Origin: CAXTKD01 sp964244885
GTDB taxonomy: Bacteria; Pseudomonadota; Alphaproteobacteria; Sphingomonadales; Sphingomonadaceae
Direction: 5' to 3'
NCBI GenBank assembly: GCA_964244885.1
Contig: CAXTKD010000002.1
Location: 186,001 to 250,000, forward strand
DNA length: 64,000 nucleotides
Below, piece after piece: positions 43,242-52,091 of the stretch. Position 1 is the stretch's first letter, and each line of letters begins with the position of its first letter. The translations under genes and the position numbers were made by a program. Below the pieces are notes generated by a model that ran no database searches, was not told where the DNA came from, and was given only the letters and a program-made list of their open reading frames with translations.

Positions 43242-43742
43242 TCAGACATCGATCAGTCCATGTGCGCGGAGTATATCCAGCACGTGGCCGATCGCAATCC
43301 TTGCCTCGGCATCCACCGTCGTCCCGCCCGTGGGCGCGACGATCGCCGGTTGCCGCGTCGTCAGCATCGCATCGCCGCCAAGGCTCAGGCCGTTGACCGG
43401 CCAACTCCCCGTCTCCCACCCGCCGGTTCCGAACAAGGCGAACACCCCTTCGTCTCGAACCCAGGCGAGGCAGCCTTCCGATGGAACGACGAACGTCCAT
43501 CCTCCGGCCTGGAACGCGGCGATCGCATCGTCCTGGCCCGCCCAGTCCCCGCTTGCTCCGCTGCCGACGATCCAGGCTTGCCCGGGGGTCGGAGACGATG
43601 GCGGCGAGGTCAGTGCGAGGCTTTCGACCGACGGGTGCAGAAGAGCATCCGTCCTGACGACCGCTTCGTTGTGCGTAATCTCCTTTTGCGACTGTCCTGC
43701 CTGCAACAGCGGCAACCCGTAACGCTCCGTGGCTTCGGCCAT
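43242..43742 (-). CDS. DUF2793 protein (GTA/phage tail-associated)
   Basis: A 166-residue protein. RYGLPLLQAGQSQKEITHNE is the DUF2793 opening, followed by PSSPTPGQAWIVGSGASGDW and GGWTFVVPSEGCLAWV. DUF2793 proteins are found at the ends of GTA and phage tail operons and may be receptor-binding or fibre parts. It is the last gene of the GTA cluster here, about 100 bp after the baseplate gene, and ends 148 bp before the OmpA-like gene. Confidence 0.85.
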   Translation of the reverse strand: MAEATERYGLPLLQAGQSQKEITHNEAVVRTDALLHPSVESLALTSPPSSPTPGQAWIVGSGASGDWAGQDDAIAAFQAGGWTFVVPSEGCLAWVRDEGVFALFGTGGWETGSWPVNGLSLGGDAMLTTRQPAIVAPTGGTTVDAEARIAIGHVLDILRAHGLIDV

Positions 43743-43840
43743 TCCCGTCTCCTCTGGGGAACGGGCGCAGCCGCCGCCCGGCAAGGCCGCCGAACCGCAC
43801 CCGATGTAATGTTATTGATCGAGGTTGGTTCCGCGTCTTT

Positions 43841-46030
43841 TTACGGCAGTGCGAAAGAAGCTGCGGCCGTGTCTCCAGCGCCCACCAGAGCGCTCGTCTG
43901 CGCGACGTTGAACGCCAGCGCGGAAACCGCTCCTCCGGCGTCCGCCGACTGCATTGCAGCATCATAGGTGAAGGCCGGGGCATCGACCTCGACCAGGCGC
44001 TCCGCTCCGCCCGACGGCTGCACCCGCAGCACATAGCGCTCGCGCTCCTCGGCGAGCGGCGCGTCACCGCCGTCGAGCCAGTCGAAGCCCTGCCGGCTCC
44101 GCCGCGTCCATGATAGCGCGATATCGCTGCCCGCCCGCACGGCCCGCAGCCGTACCGGCGAGAGCGGCCGCAGCGCCCGCCCCCGCACCATGACGCCTTG
44201 TGCCGTCACCGCCGAGGCAAGCTCGTTCGCCCCGACGCCCTTGAACAGCATCGCCCCGCCGATCGCTCCCGCCGGCGCATCGAACGGCGTCAGTCCCTCC
44301 GGCGACAGTAGCACGAAGCGCTCGCCCGCCGCATGCCCCGCCACCGCCGCCTCCGTCCCGCGCCGCCCGCGAAGCAGGCCGTGCAGTCTGAATGTCCGCG
44401 CTCCCGTCGCGGTCACGCCCGCGAACGCCACGATCTCGTCCCCGACCAGCGCCAGATTCGCGCCCGCCAGCACCGATGGCTCGCTCCGGCTCTCCAGCCA
44501 CATCGCGTCGTTGAGCAGCTCGACCTCGACCGACCCCAGCCGGTCCCACCGCTCGCACGGCCCTTCCGGCAGCCCGCCCAGCGTCGCCCCGATCACCGCC
44601 GGTCCCACCACCGCGACGCTCTCGTAGCTCGCCCCGCCATCGACGCTCGCCAGCACCTCGGCGCGCCGCCACCCCGCGCCGGTCCCCGCCGCCGCCAGCC
44701 ACAGCCTTGGCGTCACCGGCAGCGGCTGCCCCGGCAGCGGCGGCAGGTCGAGCACGTGCAGCACCGTCTCGCCCTGCGACGCGTCGACCTGTCCGATCGC
44801 CCGCCCGCCGTCGCTCGCCGGCAGCGACGCTCGCGTCGCGCCGCCCTCGCGCTCAAGCTCGAGTGAGACGCCCAGCCCCTCCATCGTCCACCCGCGCACC
44901 CGCCAGCGCGAGCCATCGTCCTCGCTCAGCCAGTCCCCCGGCTGCACCGCCGCATGCCGCCACCCGAGCCACGCCTCGCCGCTCACCCGCCGCGCCCACG
45001 CCTCGCCGAGCAGCCGCTCCGCCGCGCGCTTCGCCTCTCCGGCGGTCATCGCCACCGCCAGCACGCGCGCCTCCTGCTTGCCCCCGCCCGTCCGCCGCGC
45101 CCGCTGCAGCCCCGGCTGATAGTCGCGCTCGATATCGAGAAAGCCGAGCGACACCTCGCCCGGCAACCCATCCGCCGCCGCCCGCATCTCGCGCCGCGCC
45201 GCGCCGGCGAACGCCTCCGCCGGCAGCGCTCCTGCGTCCTCGCCGCCGAACCGCAGCCCCGCGCCGTCGTCGCGCACCCGAACCGGCGCCAGCGCCGACA
45301 GCGCCTCGACCGCCCCGCGCACGCTCGTCCCGCGCCCGACCGCGAATCCCGGCACAAGCTCCTCGACGTCCCCCGCTGGCGCTTCGATCCCAACCCCCAC
45401 GCACAAGTCCCGGACGATCGCGCCGACGCTCGGCGGGTCTTCGTCGGCGATCACCTCGAAGCTCAGGTTCGGCACCCGGTTGGCGTAGTCGCCAAGCTGC
45501 AGATCCTCGAACACCGCATAGGCGATCCCGCGATACGCCGGCGCCCCCCCGACCCCCTCCGCCGCCGCGATCAGCGGATCGGCCGCCTGCCCCTCGCCGC
45601 CCAGGTGCAGCCGCATCACCCCCGGCGTCAGCATCTCGCCGCCCGAGTTGCGCAGCAGCTTGCCGTCCGCCCACACCCGCCCGACGCCCGCGATCCGGCG
45701 CCCCGCCAGCGCCACCGCGAACGACGCCGCGTAGCTATAGGTCGTCGTCCGCCCGCCCGAGCGCTTCCCCCCGCCCGATGTCTTCGCGGTCTCGACCAGC
45801 CCCGTCGACCAGATCACCTGCCCGGCGACCCGCATCGTCCCGTAGAGCCGCGGCAACCCCTCGCCGTAGCTCGACCCCTGCACCGCCAGGTCGGAAAGCC
45901 GCGCCCCCTCGCGCCGCCCCCGCGCCCCGAACAGCAGCCGGTCGCCGATCCCGCCCAGGATCGACCCGACCGCCGCCCCCACCGGCCCGCCGACCGCGCT
46001 GCCAACCGCCCCCAGCACCAGCGTCGCCAT
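43841..46030 (-). CDS. GTA baseplate/tail tip protein (g15-like)
   Basis: A 729-residue protein. The hydrophobic Gly-rich N-terminus (LVLGAVGSAVGGPVGAAVGS) is typical of the large tail-tip protein. Then come GRTTTYSYAASFAVALAGRR and ADGKLL, matching the phage tail-tip hub fold of GTA g15. It is shorter than the R. capsulatus counterpart (about 1,300 residues) and I see no glycoside-hydrolase-like TIM barrel. A barrel-like region is found instead in the distal tail gene at 47.3-49.6 kb. Confidence 0.85.
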   Translation of the reverse strand: MATLVLGAVGSAVGGPVGAAVGSILGGIGDRLLFGARGRREGARLSDLAVQGSSYGEGLPRLYGTMRVAGQVIWSTGLVETAKTSGGGKRSGGRTTTYSYAASFAVALAGRRIAGVGRVWADGKLLRNSGGEMLTPGVMRLHLGGEGQAADPLIAAAEGVGGAPAYRGIAYAVFEDLQLGDYANRVPNLSFEVIADEDPPSVGAIVRDLCVGVGIEAPAGDVEELVPGFAVGRGTSVRGAVEALSALAPVRVRDDGAGLRFGGEDAGALPAEAFAGAARREMRAAADGLPGEVSLGFLDIERDYQPGLQRARRTGGGKQEARVLAVAMTAGEAKRAAERLLGEAWARRVSGEAWLGWRHAAVQPGDWLSEDDGSRWRVRGWTMEGLGVSLELEREGGATRASLPASDGGRAIGQVDASQGETVLHVLDLPPLPGQPLPVTPRLWLAAAGTGAGWRRAEVLASVDGGASYESVAVVGPAVIGATLGGLPEGPCERWDRLGSVEVELLNDAMWLESRSEPSVLAGANLALVGDEIVAFAGVTATGARTFRLHGLLRGRRGTEAAVAGHAAGERFVLLSPEGLTPFDAPAGAIGGAMLFKGVGANELASAVTAQGVMVRGRALRPLSPVRLRAVRAGSDIALSWTRRSRQGFDWLDGGDAPLAEERERYVLRVQPSGGAERLVEVDAPAFTYDAAMQSADAGGAVSALAFNVAQTSALVGAGDTAAASFALP

Positions 46031-46033
46031 CGC

Positions 46034-46423
46034 TCACTCCCCCGCCAGCCGCCAGATGCTCAAGACCCGCCAAGCCGGATCGACCGGCCCCTCCACGACG
46101 CGCCGCAGCCCCGCATGCGCGTGAACGACAAGCCCGGGGGCGCTGACCACCGCCAGATGCCGCAACCCCGCCCCGGGCTCCGCCACCAGCACGTCACCCG
46201 GCCGCGCATCGGCGACCGGCGTGAACCCCAGCTCCGCCAGTCCGCGCTCCGCCCGCTCCGCCCCGCCGCCGCGCAGATCATAGTCGGCCGGTGCGCTCAC
46301 TCCCGCCGCCCACGCCACCACGCCCACGCAGTCGAGCCCTACCCCCGGCAGCCGCCCCTGCGCCCGGAACCGCGTCCCGACGCAGGCCCGCGCCGCATCA
46401 ACGGTCTCCACGGCGCTCCGCAT
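46034..46423 (-). CDS. GTA cell wall peptidase (g14-like, NlpC/P60)
   Basis: A 129-residue protein with the NlpC/P60 pattern: VGLDCVGVVAWA holds the nucleophile Cys (about residue 32), and AGLRHLAVVSAPG the His (about residue 89). It probably cuts peptidoglycan cross-bridges during particle entry. ATG at 46423 overlaps the stop of the g13-like gene. It lies 3 bp before the g15-like gene. Confidence 0.87.
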   Translation of the reverse strand: MRSAVETVDAARACVGTRFRAQGRLPGVGLDCVGVVAWAAGVSAPADYDLRGGGAERAERGLAELGFTPVADARPGDVLVAEPGAGLRHLAVVSAPGLVVHAHAGLRRVVEGPVDPAWRVLSIWRLAGE

Positions 46424-47244
46424 CACACCCCCGGATAGCGCATCAGCGCATCCGTCCCGGGCACATGCGGCTCGCCGCGGAAGTTGAGCGCGTTGCCGAA
46501 CCGCGCGCCGCACGTCGCGAAGCGCTTGTCGCACCCCGCCCGCAGTTCGACGATGTCGCCAGCCGCCAAAGCCATCGCATCGCGCAGCGTCACCGCCGCG
46601 CCGTCGCTTTCCATGATTTCGCCCGTCCGCCCGCTCGCCAGGCTGCGCAGCCGGCCATAGGCGAAATACCCGTCCGCCTCGTCCACGCCGGCCAGCGTCA
46701 CCAACACCTCATCGGCCGCCGCGACCGTCGCCAGCCGCGTCCAGCGCGCCAGATCGACCCGGCACCGCCGGTCGCCAAGCTCGGCTCGGCATTCCGGCGA
46801 CAGCAGCTCGACCGGCACCGCCTCGAACGCCCGCCCCGGCCCGCGCAGCTCGGCGGTGAAGCCACCGCCGTCGCGCTCGACCTGCCCGATCGCCCCGCGC
46901 GCCAGCGCCATCGCCCCAGCCTCCGGCGCCTCCCAGTCGACCAGCGCCAACGACACCGCCGCGCCATCGTAAAGCCCCGCCGCCAGGTCGGCGTCGGAGA
47001 TCGCCTCGCTCGATAGCGCCCCCGCCACCTCCATCGTCGCGACCTCCAGCCCGTCCGACTGCTGGATCGCCGAGGGGCTCATCCCAGGCGCCGGCCGATA
47101 CTCCAGCCCGTCCAGCCACAGCGCCCGGTCATGCGTCGTGAACCCCAGCGCCACCCCGTCCCGCCGCACGATCCGCCACAGTAGCGCGAGCGACGCCACG
47201 TCCGCCGCGATGTGCGCGGCGAAGTCATCCGAAACATCCCTCAT
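46423..47244 (-). CDS. GTA hub protein (g13-like, DUF2163)
   Basis: A 273-residue protein with DUF2163 features: LWRIVRRDGVALGFTTHDRA near the N-terminus, then SPECRAELGDRRCRVDL and AGCDKRFATCGARFGNALNF near the C-terminus. The four Cys in these two segments could bind an iron-sulfur cluster, as reported for the R. capsulatus GTA hub. ATG at 47244 is chosen. Stop overlaps g14. Confidence 0.88.
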   Translation of the reverse strand: MRDVSDDFAAHIAADVASLALLWRIVRRDGVALGFTTHDRALWLDGLEYRPAPGMSPSAIQQSDGLEVATMEVAGALSSEAISDADLAAGLYDGAAVSLALVDWEAPEAGAMALARGAIGQVERDGGGFTAELRGPGRAFEAVPVELLSPECRAELGDRRCRVDLARWTRLATVAAADEVLVTLAGVDEADGYFAYGRLRSLASGRTGEIMESDGAAVTLRDAMALAAGDIVELRAGCDKRFATCGARFGNALNFRGEPHVPGTDALMRYPGV

Positions 47245-47267
47245 AGCTTTCCCTAGCAACAAGATTT

Positions 47268-47288
47268 CCCCTCCCCTCAGGGGAGGGG
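47268..47288. repeat. half unit of family A repeat
   Basis: CCCCTCCCCT followed by AGGGGAGGGG forms a compact palindrome between the g13-like and g12-like genes. It ends 2 bp before the stop codon of the g12-like gene. Confidence 0.75.
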
Positions 47289-47289
47289 A

Positions 47290-49593
47290 TTAAGACTCAC
47301 TTATCTCCACCAGCGGCACGCTCGGCAGCTCGCCCGCCGCGAAGGCTGCGCCCGAAATCTCCAGCCGGTCCTCGCCAAACCTTACCGGCACGTCGAAGCG
47401 GAAGCCCGCAGTCACCGCCGCGCCGCTCGCCGGCGCCGCCGCGAAGTCGACGAAGCCGCCCGCCGCCAGCGTCCACCCCGTCAGCCGCTCCACCCCGCCG
47501 ACCGCCACCCGCACCGATCCCGCCTCGGGCCGAGTCACCCGCCGCACCTGCGCCTCATCGGCATCCCCGTATCGCTTCACCAGCGCGAAGCGTGTCGCCA
47601 CGCCGTCGCCCGTCCCGATCGCCTGATCCCCCGCCCCCGGCGCCCCTGTCGCGCCGTGCGAGCTGAAGTCCGCCGGATCGCGAAACCGGAAGCCGATCGC
47701 CGCCCCGCGCCGCGCCCGGAAGAACGCCGCCACCGCCGCCAGGTCGGCCTCGCTCCGCACCCCGAGCCCCGCATCGAACTGCATCCGCGCGTCGGCCCAC
47801 GCCGAGTTCCGCTGCTCCGCCCCGCTCGCCCCCGTGACGATCGTCGTCGAGAACGCCGGCCCGCCGCTCGCGCCGAGCCCGACCTCGATCGGAAAGCGCA
47901 CGTCATGAAACGCCTGCACCGCATCCTCCCCGTTCTCGAACCACAGGAACCCGTCGCGCATCACCTGCGGCAACGCCCAGACGAAGCCCTCCGCCACGCG
48001 CCGCCCCCGCGCCGTCCCAACGCTGTCGGCGATCGCCCGCCAACCGCCGCGATCCGCTACGTCGAGCACGAACCCGCTGAAATAATGCTGCTCGTCCGCC
48101 GCATAGCCGAGCCCTGCCGTCACAGCCTCCGCCGCCCGCGCGCTCCCCGCGACATCGCCGCCAATGACGAAATCATAATCTTCAAGCTGCAGCACATCGA
48201 ACGCCGGCGCCTCCCAGGCCGCCGGCAGGTTGAGCCGCCGCGCGCCCTCGCTCGCCAGCACCTGCGGCGCATAGAACAGTAGCAGCACCTGTGCGTCCGG
48301 ATAGGCATCTCGCACCGCATCGCGCAGCGCCAAGGTCGACTCCCCCAGCACCCCGCCCAGCCAGTCGAGATAATCGCCCTGCGCCTCGCTCAGCGCCCCG
48401 CGCACATCCGCGATCTCCGGCGCATCGCCATAAGCCGCCACCGCCGCCGCATCGTAGATGCAAGGCGCGTGGTCGCCGCCGACCCACCACCACGGCTCCC
48501 CGATCTGCACCCGCACATCGAGCCCCGCCGCCTCGGCGATCCCGGCGAAGTCGAGCGCCACCCCCCGCAGCCAAGTCATGGCGTCGGCGGAGGCCGGCGA
48601 CAGCAACGTCGACGGCGGCTCCCACCCGGTCAACGCCGGCGAGCCGTCCCAATGCCGCTGCTTCCAGCCTTCCGGGCAATGCTGGTCGAGCAGCTCGTAG
48701 CTCACCGACAGAATGAGCTTGTAGCCGAGCACCTTGCAGCGCGCCGCGAAGTCCGCATGCCACGCCGCCGCCGGCCCGTTCAGCCCGCCGCCCGCGACGA
48801 ACGCCGAACCATTCCAGGCCATCTCGAAATAATGGCTCATCCCGACATAATGGTTGAACCAGTCGCGATAGCCGAGCTGCACCGCGTTCCGCAGCACCCG
48901 CGCCGGCGTCAGGTGATAGCAATCGTCGTAGCCGCCCGCGATCCGCAGCGAATGCGGCGGCGCCATCGCATCGCCGATCGCCAGCACCGATCCCGGCCCG
49001 TCGCACCGCAGGTCCTCGACGAACACCGTCGCGTCCGCCCGAGCGCCCAGCGGCGCGTCCGCCCCATCATACCCCGGCGCCGACAGCGACACGAACAGCC
49101 GGTCGACATCCCCCGCCCACACCGCCTCGCCCGGCAGCGAAAACCCCGACTGCAACGCATCGAAGTCGAGCGTCACCACCGCGTCGTCGCCTGACCCGTC
49201 GGCGTAATTCCAAAGCCGCACATACCAGGTCCGCGCCGCGCCCTCCGCGTCGCGCCCTTCGATCGTCAGCGTCGGGCCATAGACCGCGTTCAGCGCATTG
49301 ATCGCCCCCTCGCTCCGCCAGCGAAATCGCAGCACGCACCCGCGATAATCGCGCGACGTCTCATATTTCAGCAGCGGATGATCGAACCGATCCACGCTCT
49401 CCCAGATCAGCCCGGCGAGATCGTTGCGCTTATAAAAAGCGCAATCCACCCGCATCGCGTCCGGCGCCGTCGTCGTGACGGCCGCCATCATCGGCCGCGG
49501 AAAATTCACCGTCCAGAACCGCGGATCGAACCGCTTCACCCAGTCGCTATCCACCAGCACCCGGTCGGCGTCGCTCGCAAGCCACCACCCCAT
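47290..49593 (-). CDS. GTA distal tail protein (g12-like, DUF2460) with a long N-terminal extension
   Basis: A 767-residue protein. The last 210 or so residues (FPIEVGLGASGGPAFSTTIV onward, with RRGAAIGFRFRDPADFSSHG) are DUF2460, the distal tail protein. The first 550 are a separate domain: FDPRFWTVNFPRPMMA, then beta-rich WYVRLWNYADGSGDD, then a TIM-barrel-like segment with YKLILSVSYELLDQHCPEGW, RVQIGEPWWWVGGDHAPC and FDVLQLEDYDFV, which look like glycoside-hydrolase strands. R. capsulatus g12 is only about 200 residues, so this is a fusion. GGAGGG precedes the ATG at 49593. Confidence 0.85.
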   Translation of the reverse strand: MGWWLASDADRVLVDSDWVKRFDPRFWTVNFPRPMMAAVTTTAPDAMRVDCAFYKRNDLAGLIWESVDRFDHPLLKYETSRDYRGCVLRFRWRSEGAINALNAVYGPTLTIEGRDAEGAARTWYVRLWNYADGSGDDAVVTLDFDALQSGFSLPGEAVWAGDVDRLFVSLSAPGYDGADAPLGARADATVFVEDLRCDGPGSVLAIGDAMAPPHSLRIAGGYDDCYHLTPARVLRNAVQLGYRDWFNHYVGMSHYFEMAWNGSAFVAGGGLNGPAAAWHADFAARCKVLGYKLILSVSYELLDQHCPEGWKQRHWDGSPALTGWEPPSTLLSPASADAMTWLRGVALDFAGIAEAAGLDVRVQIGEPWWWVGGDHAPCIYDAAAVAAYGDAPEIADVRGALSEAQGDYLDWLGGVLGESTLALRDAVRDAYPDAQVLLLFYAPQVLASEGARRLNLPAAWEAPAFDVLQLEDYDFVIGGDVAGSARAAEAVTAGLGYAADEQHYFSGFVLDVADRGGWRAIADSVGTARGRRVAEGFVWALPQVMRDGFLWFENGEDAVQAFHDVRFPIEVGLGASGGPAFSTTIVTGASGAEQRNSAWADARMQFDAGLGVRSEADLAAVAAFFRARRGAAIGFRFRDPADFSSHGATGAPGAGDQAIGTGDGVATRFALVKRYGDADEAQVRRVTRPEAGSVRVAVGGVERLTGWTLAAGGFVDFAAAPASGAAVTAGFRFDVPVRFGEDRLEISGAAFAAGELPSVPLVEISES

Positions 49594-49613
49594 CACGCGC
49601 CCTCCCCCAAAAA

Positions 49614-49733
49614 CCGTCATCCCCGCGAACGCGGGGACCCATGAACACGGCTAAAGCCGCGTCCGCACCGGACATCCCGATATCTTCTTGCCCGACCTAT
49701 GTTCATGGATCCCCGCGTTCGCGGGGATGACGG
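49614..49733. repeat. palindromic repeat, family C
   Basis: CCGTCATCCCCGCGAACGCG at 49614 is matched by the inverse CGCGTTCGCGGGGATGACGG ending at 49733, with a second CATGAACA/TGTTCATG pair inside. This 120-bp element separates the g12-like gene from the tape measure gene. A small copy is at 52438. Confidence 0.88.
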
Positions 49734-49758
49734 CTGTGATGTGGTCGTCAGGCGCCCC

Positions 49759-50319
49759 TCACCCGTCCGCCTCGGCCCTCACCAGCGCCCGCCGCACCGC
49801 CCGCGCCACCTGGTCGCCTGTCTTCGCCATGAACGGCGCCGGGCTCTCGCGCGGTACGTTGACGTTCACCGTGATATTCGCCGTCCGCGCCCCTTGCGCC
49901 GGCGCGATCCGCCCGTCGCCGCCCGGCACGAACAGCTCCGGCCCACGCTCGCCGACCATATAGGCTCGCCCGCCCGTCACCGGCCCGCCAGTGGCCCGCC
50001 CCGGCAGCCCGAGCAGCCCGCCGACCAGAGACGACAACACCCCGCCGATGCCCTTGTCGACCGCCCCGCCGATCCCCGCCTTCAGCGCGTTGCCCGCGAT
50101 ATCCGCCAGCGCCGAAAGCGCCAGCCGCCGCAGATCATCGAACCCCAGCTTCCCCGACCGCACGAACCGCTCCAGCGGCCCTTGCATCACGCGGCTGGCG
50201 CTCTCCGCCCCCTGCGCCAGCGGCCCCTCCAGCTGCCCGCGCATCGCCGCCACGTCGCGCGCGAAGCCAGCCGTGTCGGCGCGCACGCTCACCACCAGCC
50301 GATCCAGCTCCTCATCCAT
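49759..50319 (-). CDS. GTA tail tape measure protein (g11-like)
   Basis: A 186-residue protein, as short as GTA tape measures and far shorter than those of siphophages. LDRLVVSVRADTAGFARDVA is the family N-terminus; ATGGPVTGGRAYMVGERGPE is the common tape-measure C-terminal motif, followed by ITVNVNVPRESPAPF. Length predicts a short tail. The ATG overlaps the chaperone stop by 8 bp. Confidence 0.88.
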   Translation of the reverse strand: MDEELDRLVVSVRADTAGFARDVAAMRGQLEGPLAQGAESASRVMQGPLERFVRSGKLGFDDLRRLALSALADIAGNALKAGIGGAVDKGIGGVLSSLVGGLLGLPGRATGGPVTGGRAYMVGERGPELFVPGGDGRIAPAQGARTANITVNVNVPRESPAPFMAKTGDQVARAVRRALVRAEADG

Positions 50320-50611
50320 CCGGAAACGCCTCCCTCAGCTTCGCGAGCTCCGCGCCATCCAGCGCCGCCACCGGCTCCCCCACCAAGCCCCGCACCGCCA
50401 TCACCAGTTCCGCCGGCGTCGCAGCCCAGAACTCGGCGGGCCGCCACCCGAGCAAGCCGCAAGCGACGCCCCCCGCCCGTTGGGCTACGTCCGCGAACTC
50501 TTCCGCTACGCCGGCCCCACCCCAACCCCTCCCCTGAAGGGGAGGGGCCTTCGGGGAGCGCGTTGCATAAAGCCCCTCTCCTTCAGGGGAGGGGTTTTGG
50601 GTGGGGCCCAT
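50312..50611 (-). CDS. GTA tail chaperone (g10.1-like), N-terminus from a repeat
   Basis: The conserved part is GVACGLLGWRPAEFWAATPA, then LAKLREAFPDG at the end, a match to the small second tail-assembly chaperone of GTAs. No ATG or GTG is present in the homologous region (GTA codons instead). The only in-frame ATG is at 50609-50611, at the outer edge of a family A palindrome, so the first 33 residues (MGPTQNPSPEGEGL and PPLQGRGWGGA) come from the repeat. The real start could be non-canonical. Confidence 0.72.
   Translation of the reverse strand: MGPTQNPSPEGEGLYATRSPKAPPLQGRGWGGAGVAEEFADVAQRAGGVACGLLGWRPAEFWAATPAELVMAVRGLVGEPVAALDGAELAKLREAFPDG
50514..50608. repeat. palindromic repeat, family A
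   Basis: Arms GGCCCCACCCCAACCCCTCC and the inverse GGAGGGGTTTTGGGTGGGGC flank a central GCGCGTTGC. It lies between the two chaperone genes and overlaps the 5' end of the second. Confidence 0.9.
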
Positions 50612-50626
50612 CCGTCCGCTCCTGCC

Positions 50627-50923
50627 TCACCGCCCCGCCAGCGCCTGCGTCAGCACAGCCCGCACCGCCGGCATCGCCGCTGCCAGTCCCCCCTCGACCA
50701 GCGCCTCGCCGAACGCCCCCCGCTCCGGCCGCTCGCCCTCCAGGCAATGCCACAGCAGCGCCGCCGCCTCGCCCAGCCCCAGCCGCCCCTCGCTCGCCCG
50801 CTCGATCAGCGCGAACAGCGGCCCGACCTCGGCTTCCGCCCTGACCAGCCCCTCGAACGTCGCCCGCGCCACCCGCTCGGCCCCGCCGAGCACCAGCCCC
50901 GCCTCGCCGCGCAGCGGATTCAC
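50627..50923 (-). CDS. GTA tail chaperone (g10-like)
   Basis: A 98-residue protein of the gene-transfer-agent DUF3356 group, with NPLRGEAGLVLGGAERVARA at the start and LIERASEGRLGLGEAAALLW in the middle. Starts at GTG 50923, overlapping the tail tube stop (GTGA). Confidence 0.85.
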   Translation of the reverse strand: MNPLRGEAGLVLGGAERVARATFEGLVRAEAEVGPLFALIERASEGRLGLGEAAALLWHCLEGERPERGAFGEALVEGGLAAAMPAVRAVLTQALAGR

Positions 50924-51327
50924 AGCACGCTCACCGCGCCCGAGCTCTCGAGCGCCAGCGTGTACGACCGCTCGCCATTGAAATCCCCGGCGTAGTCGAG
51001 CCGAGTCACCAGGAACCTGCCGCGCACCCGCTCGCCGCTCTCGAAGCTCACCTCATAGTCGTCGAGCGTCCCCGCCAGCGCCGACCCCTTCACCCGCGTC
51101 TCCGCCGCCGACCCGGTGAACACCCCCGACCCCGCGAGCGACACTGACCGCACCCCCGCGCCCGACAGCAATTCACGCCACCCGCCCGACCCCTTGTTGG
51201 TCACCACCACCTGCTCGGCATTGATGCCAAGCGTCGTCGTCCGAAGCCCCGCCACCGTCTGGTACACCGCCGGGCTCGCCCCGTCGGACACCTTGAGCAA
51301 AAACGCGCTCCCCTTCTCCATCGCCAT
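50920..51327 (-). CDS. GTA major tail tube protein (g9-like)
   Basis: A 135-residue TP901-1-type tail tube protein: MAMEKGSAFLLKVSDGASPA, GLRTTTLGINAEQVVVTNKG, then YEVSFESGERVRGRFLVTRL, all beta-rich. It polymerises as the tail tube. A short gap follows the tail terminator gene. Confidence 0.9.
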   Translation of the reverse strand: MAMEKGSAFLLKVSDGASPAVYQTVAGLRTTTLGINAEQVVVTNKGSGGWRELLSGAGVRSVSLAGSGVFTGSAAETRVKGSALAGTLDDYEVSFESGERVRGRFLVTRLDYAGDFNGERSYTLALESSGAVSVL

Positions 51328-51328
51328 C

Positions 51329-51721
51329 TCAAGCCTCCTCGCTTCGTCCCCGCACCTCGATCACGCCGTGCGTCACCCCGTCAGCGTCTGTCGCCACGAA
51401 GCTCCGGCTCGCCCGCAGCCACACCATCCGCACCCCGTCGACCTCGCCCGGCGCGCCATCCAGCGCCGCCTCGCAAAGCGCCATGATCGCCTTGGCCTTC
51501 GCGGCGCCTGGCCCCGCCTCCCACACCGTGATGCTCAGCCGGTGGTCGGTCGCGGCGCCGCCCTTGAACCCGGCGTCGCTCGCCGCGTCCGGCCCGATCG
51601 TCACATAGGGCAGCGCCGCGCCCGGCCGCACCCCGTCGTGCACCCCGGTCACCGCCGCCATCAGCGCCGCGTCGCCGGAGAGCGCGGCATAAAGCGCCTT
51701 CTGCGCCGCCAGCCCGCTCAT
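51329..51721 (-). CDS. GTA tail terminator (g8-like, DUF3168)
   Basis: A 130-residue DUF3168 protein: LAAQKALYAALSGDAALMAA, PYVTIGPDAASDAGFKGG and HRLSITVWEAGPGAAKAKAI. DUF3168 caps the tail tube at the head-proximal end. The ATG overlaps the upstream 77-residue gene stop (ATGA). Confidence 0.9.
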   Translation of the reverse strand: MSGLAAQKALYAALSGDAALMAAVTGVHDGVRPGAALPYVTIGPDAASDAGFKGGAATDHRLSITVWEAGPGAAKAKAIMALCEAALDGAPGEVDGVRMVWLRASRSFVATDADGVTHGVIEVRGRSEEA

Positions 51722-51951
51722 CGCACCCTCCGCGCCGCATCGGCGATCCCGGCGACGCGCGGATCAGCCGGCCGCGCCCGCGTCCCGAACGCCCGCGCCC
51801 GCAGCCCCCGCCCGGTCAGCGCCACGCCGCCGTCCTCGACCGCCGCGCTCACGCCCGGCACCGCCTCCGCCTCGCGCACCACCGCCGCGCGCGACAGCGC
51901 CGCGCGAGCCGCGCTCATGCGCGACAGCCGCGCCTCAATCCGTTCAAGCAT
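51718..51951 (-). CDS. small GTA-cluster protein of unknown role
   Basis: A 77-residue basic protein (MLERIEARLSRMSAARAALS, then VSAAVEDGGVALTGRGLRAR). No family is recognised with certainty. It lies between stopper and tail terminator genes and overlaps the latter by 4 bp, so it is probably translated as part of the GTA operon. Confidence 0.62.
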   Translation of the reverse strand: MLERIEARLSRMSAARAALSRAAVVREAEAVPGVSAAVEDGGVALTGRGLRARAFGTRARPADPRVAGIADAARRVR

Positions 51952-51980
51952 CGCCTACCCCTCGCCCAGCTCAGAACCCG

Positions 51981-52067
51981 ACCCCTACCCCTCCCCTAAG
52001 GGAGAGGGGCGTTGGTCATCACAGGTCAGTCGCCCCTCTCCTTCAGGGGAGGGGTTGGGGGTGGGGA
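51981..52067. repeat. palindromic repeat, family A
   Basis: ACCCCTACCCCTCCCCTAAG faces CTTCAGGGGAGGGGTTGGGG across a short spacer. It lies between the stopper and the 77-residue gene. The flank CCCAGCTCAGA (51965-51975) recurs beside the copy at 54976. Confidence 0.88.
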
Positions 52068-52091
52068 GCAGCCTCTCCACCCGCACCGCCC

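Noticed and set aside
44707..46438. Long plus-strand open frames over the baseplate gene
   Set aside because: Arg/Pro-rich shadows of the g15-like and g14-like genes.
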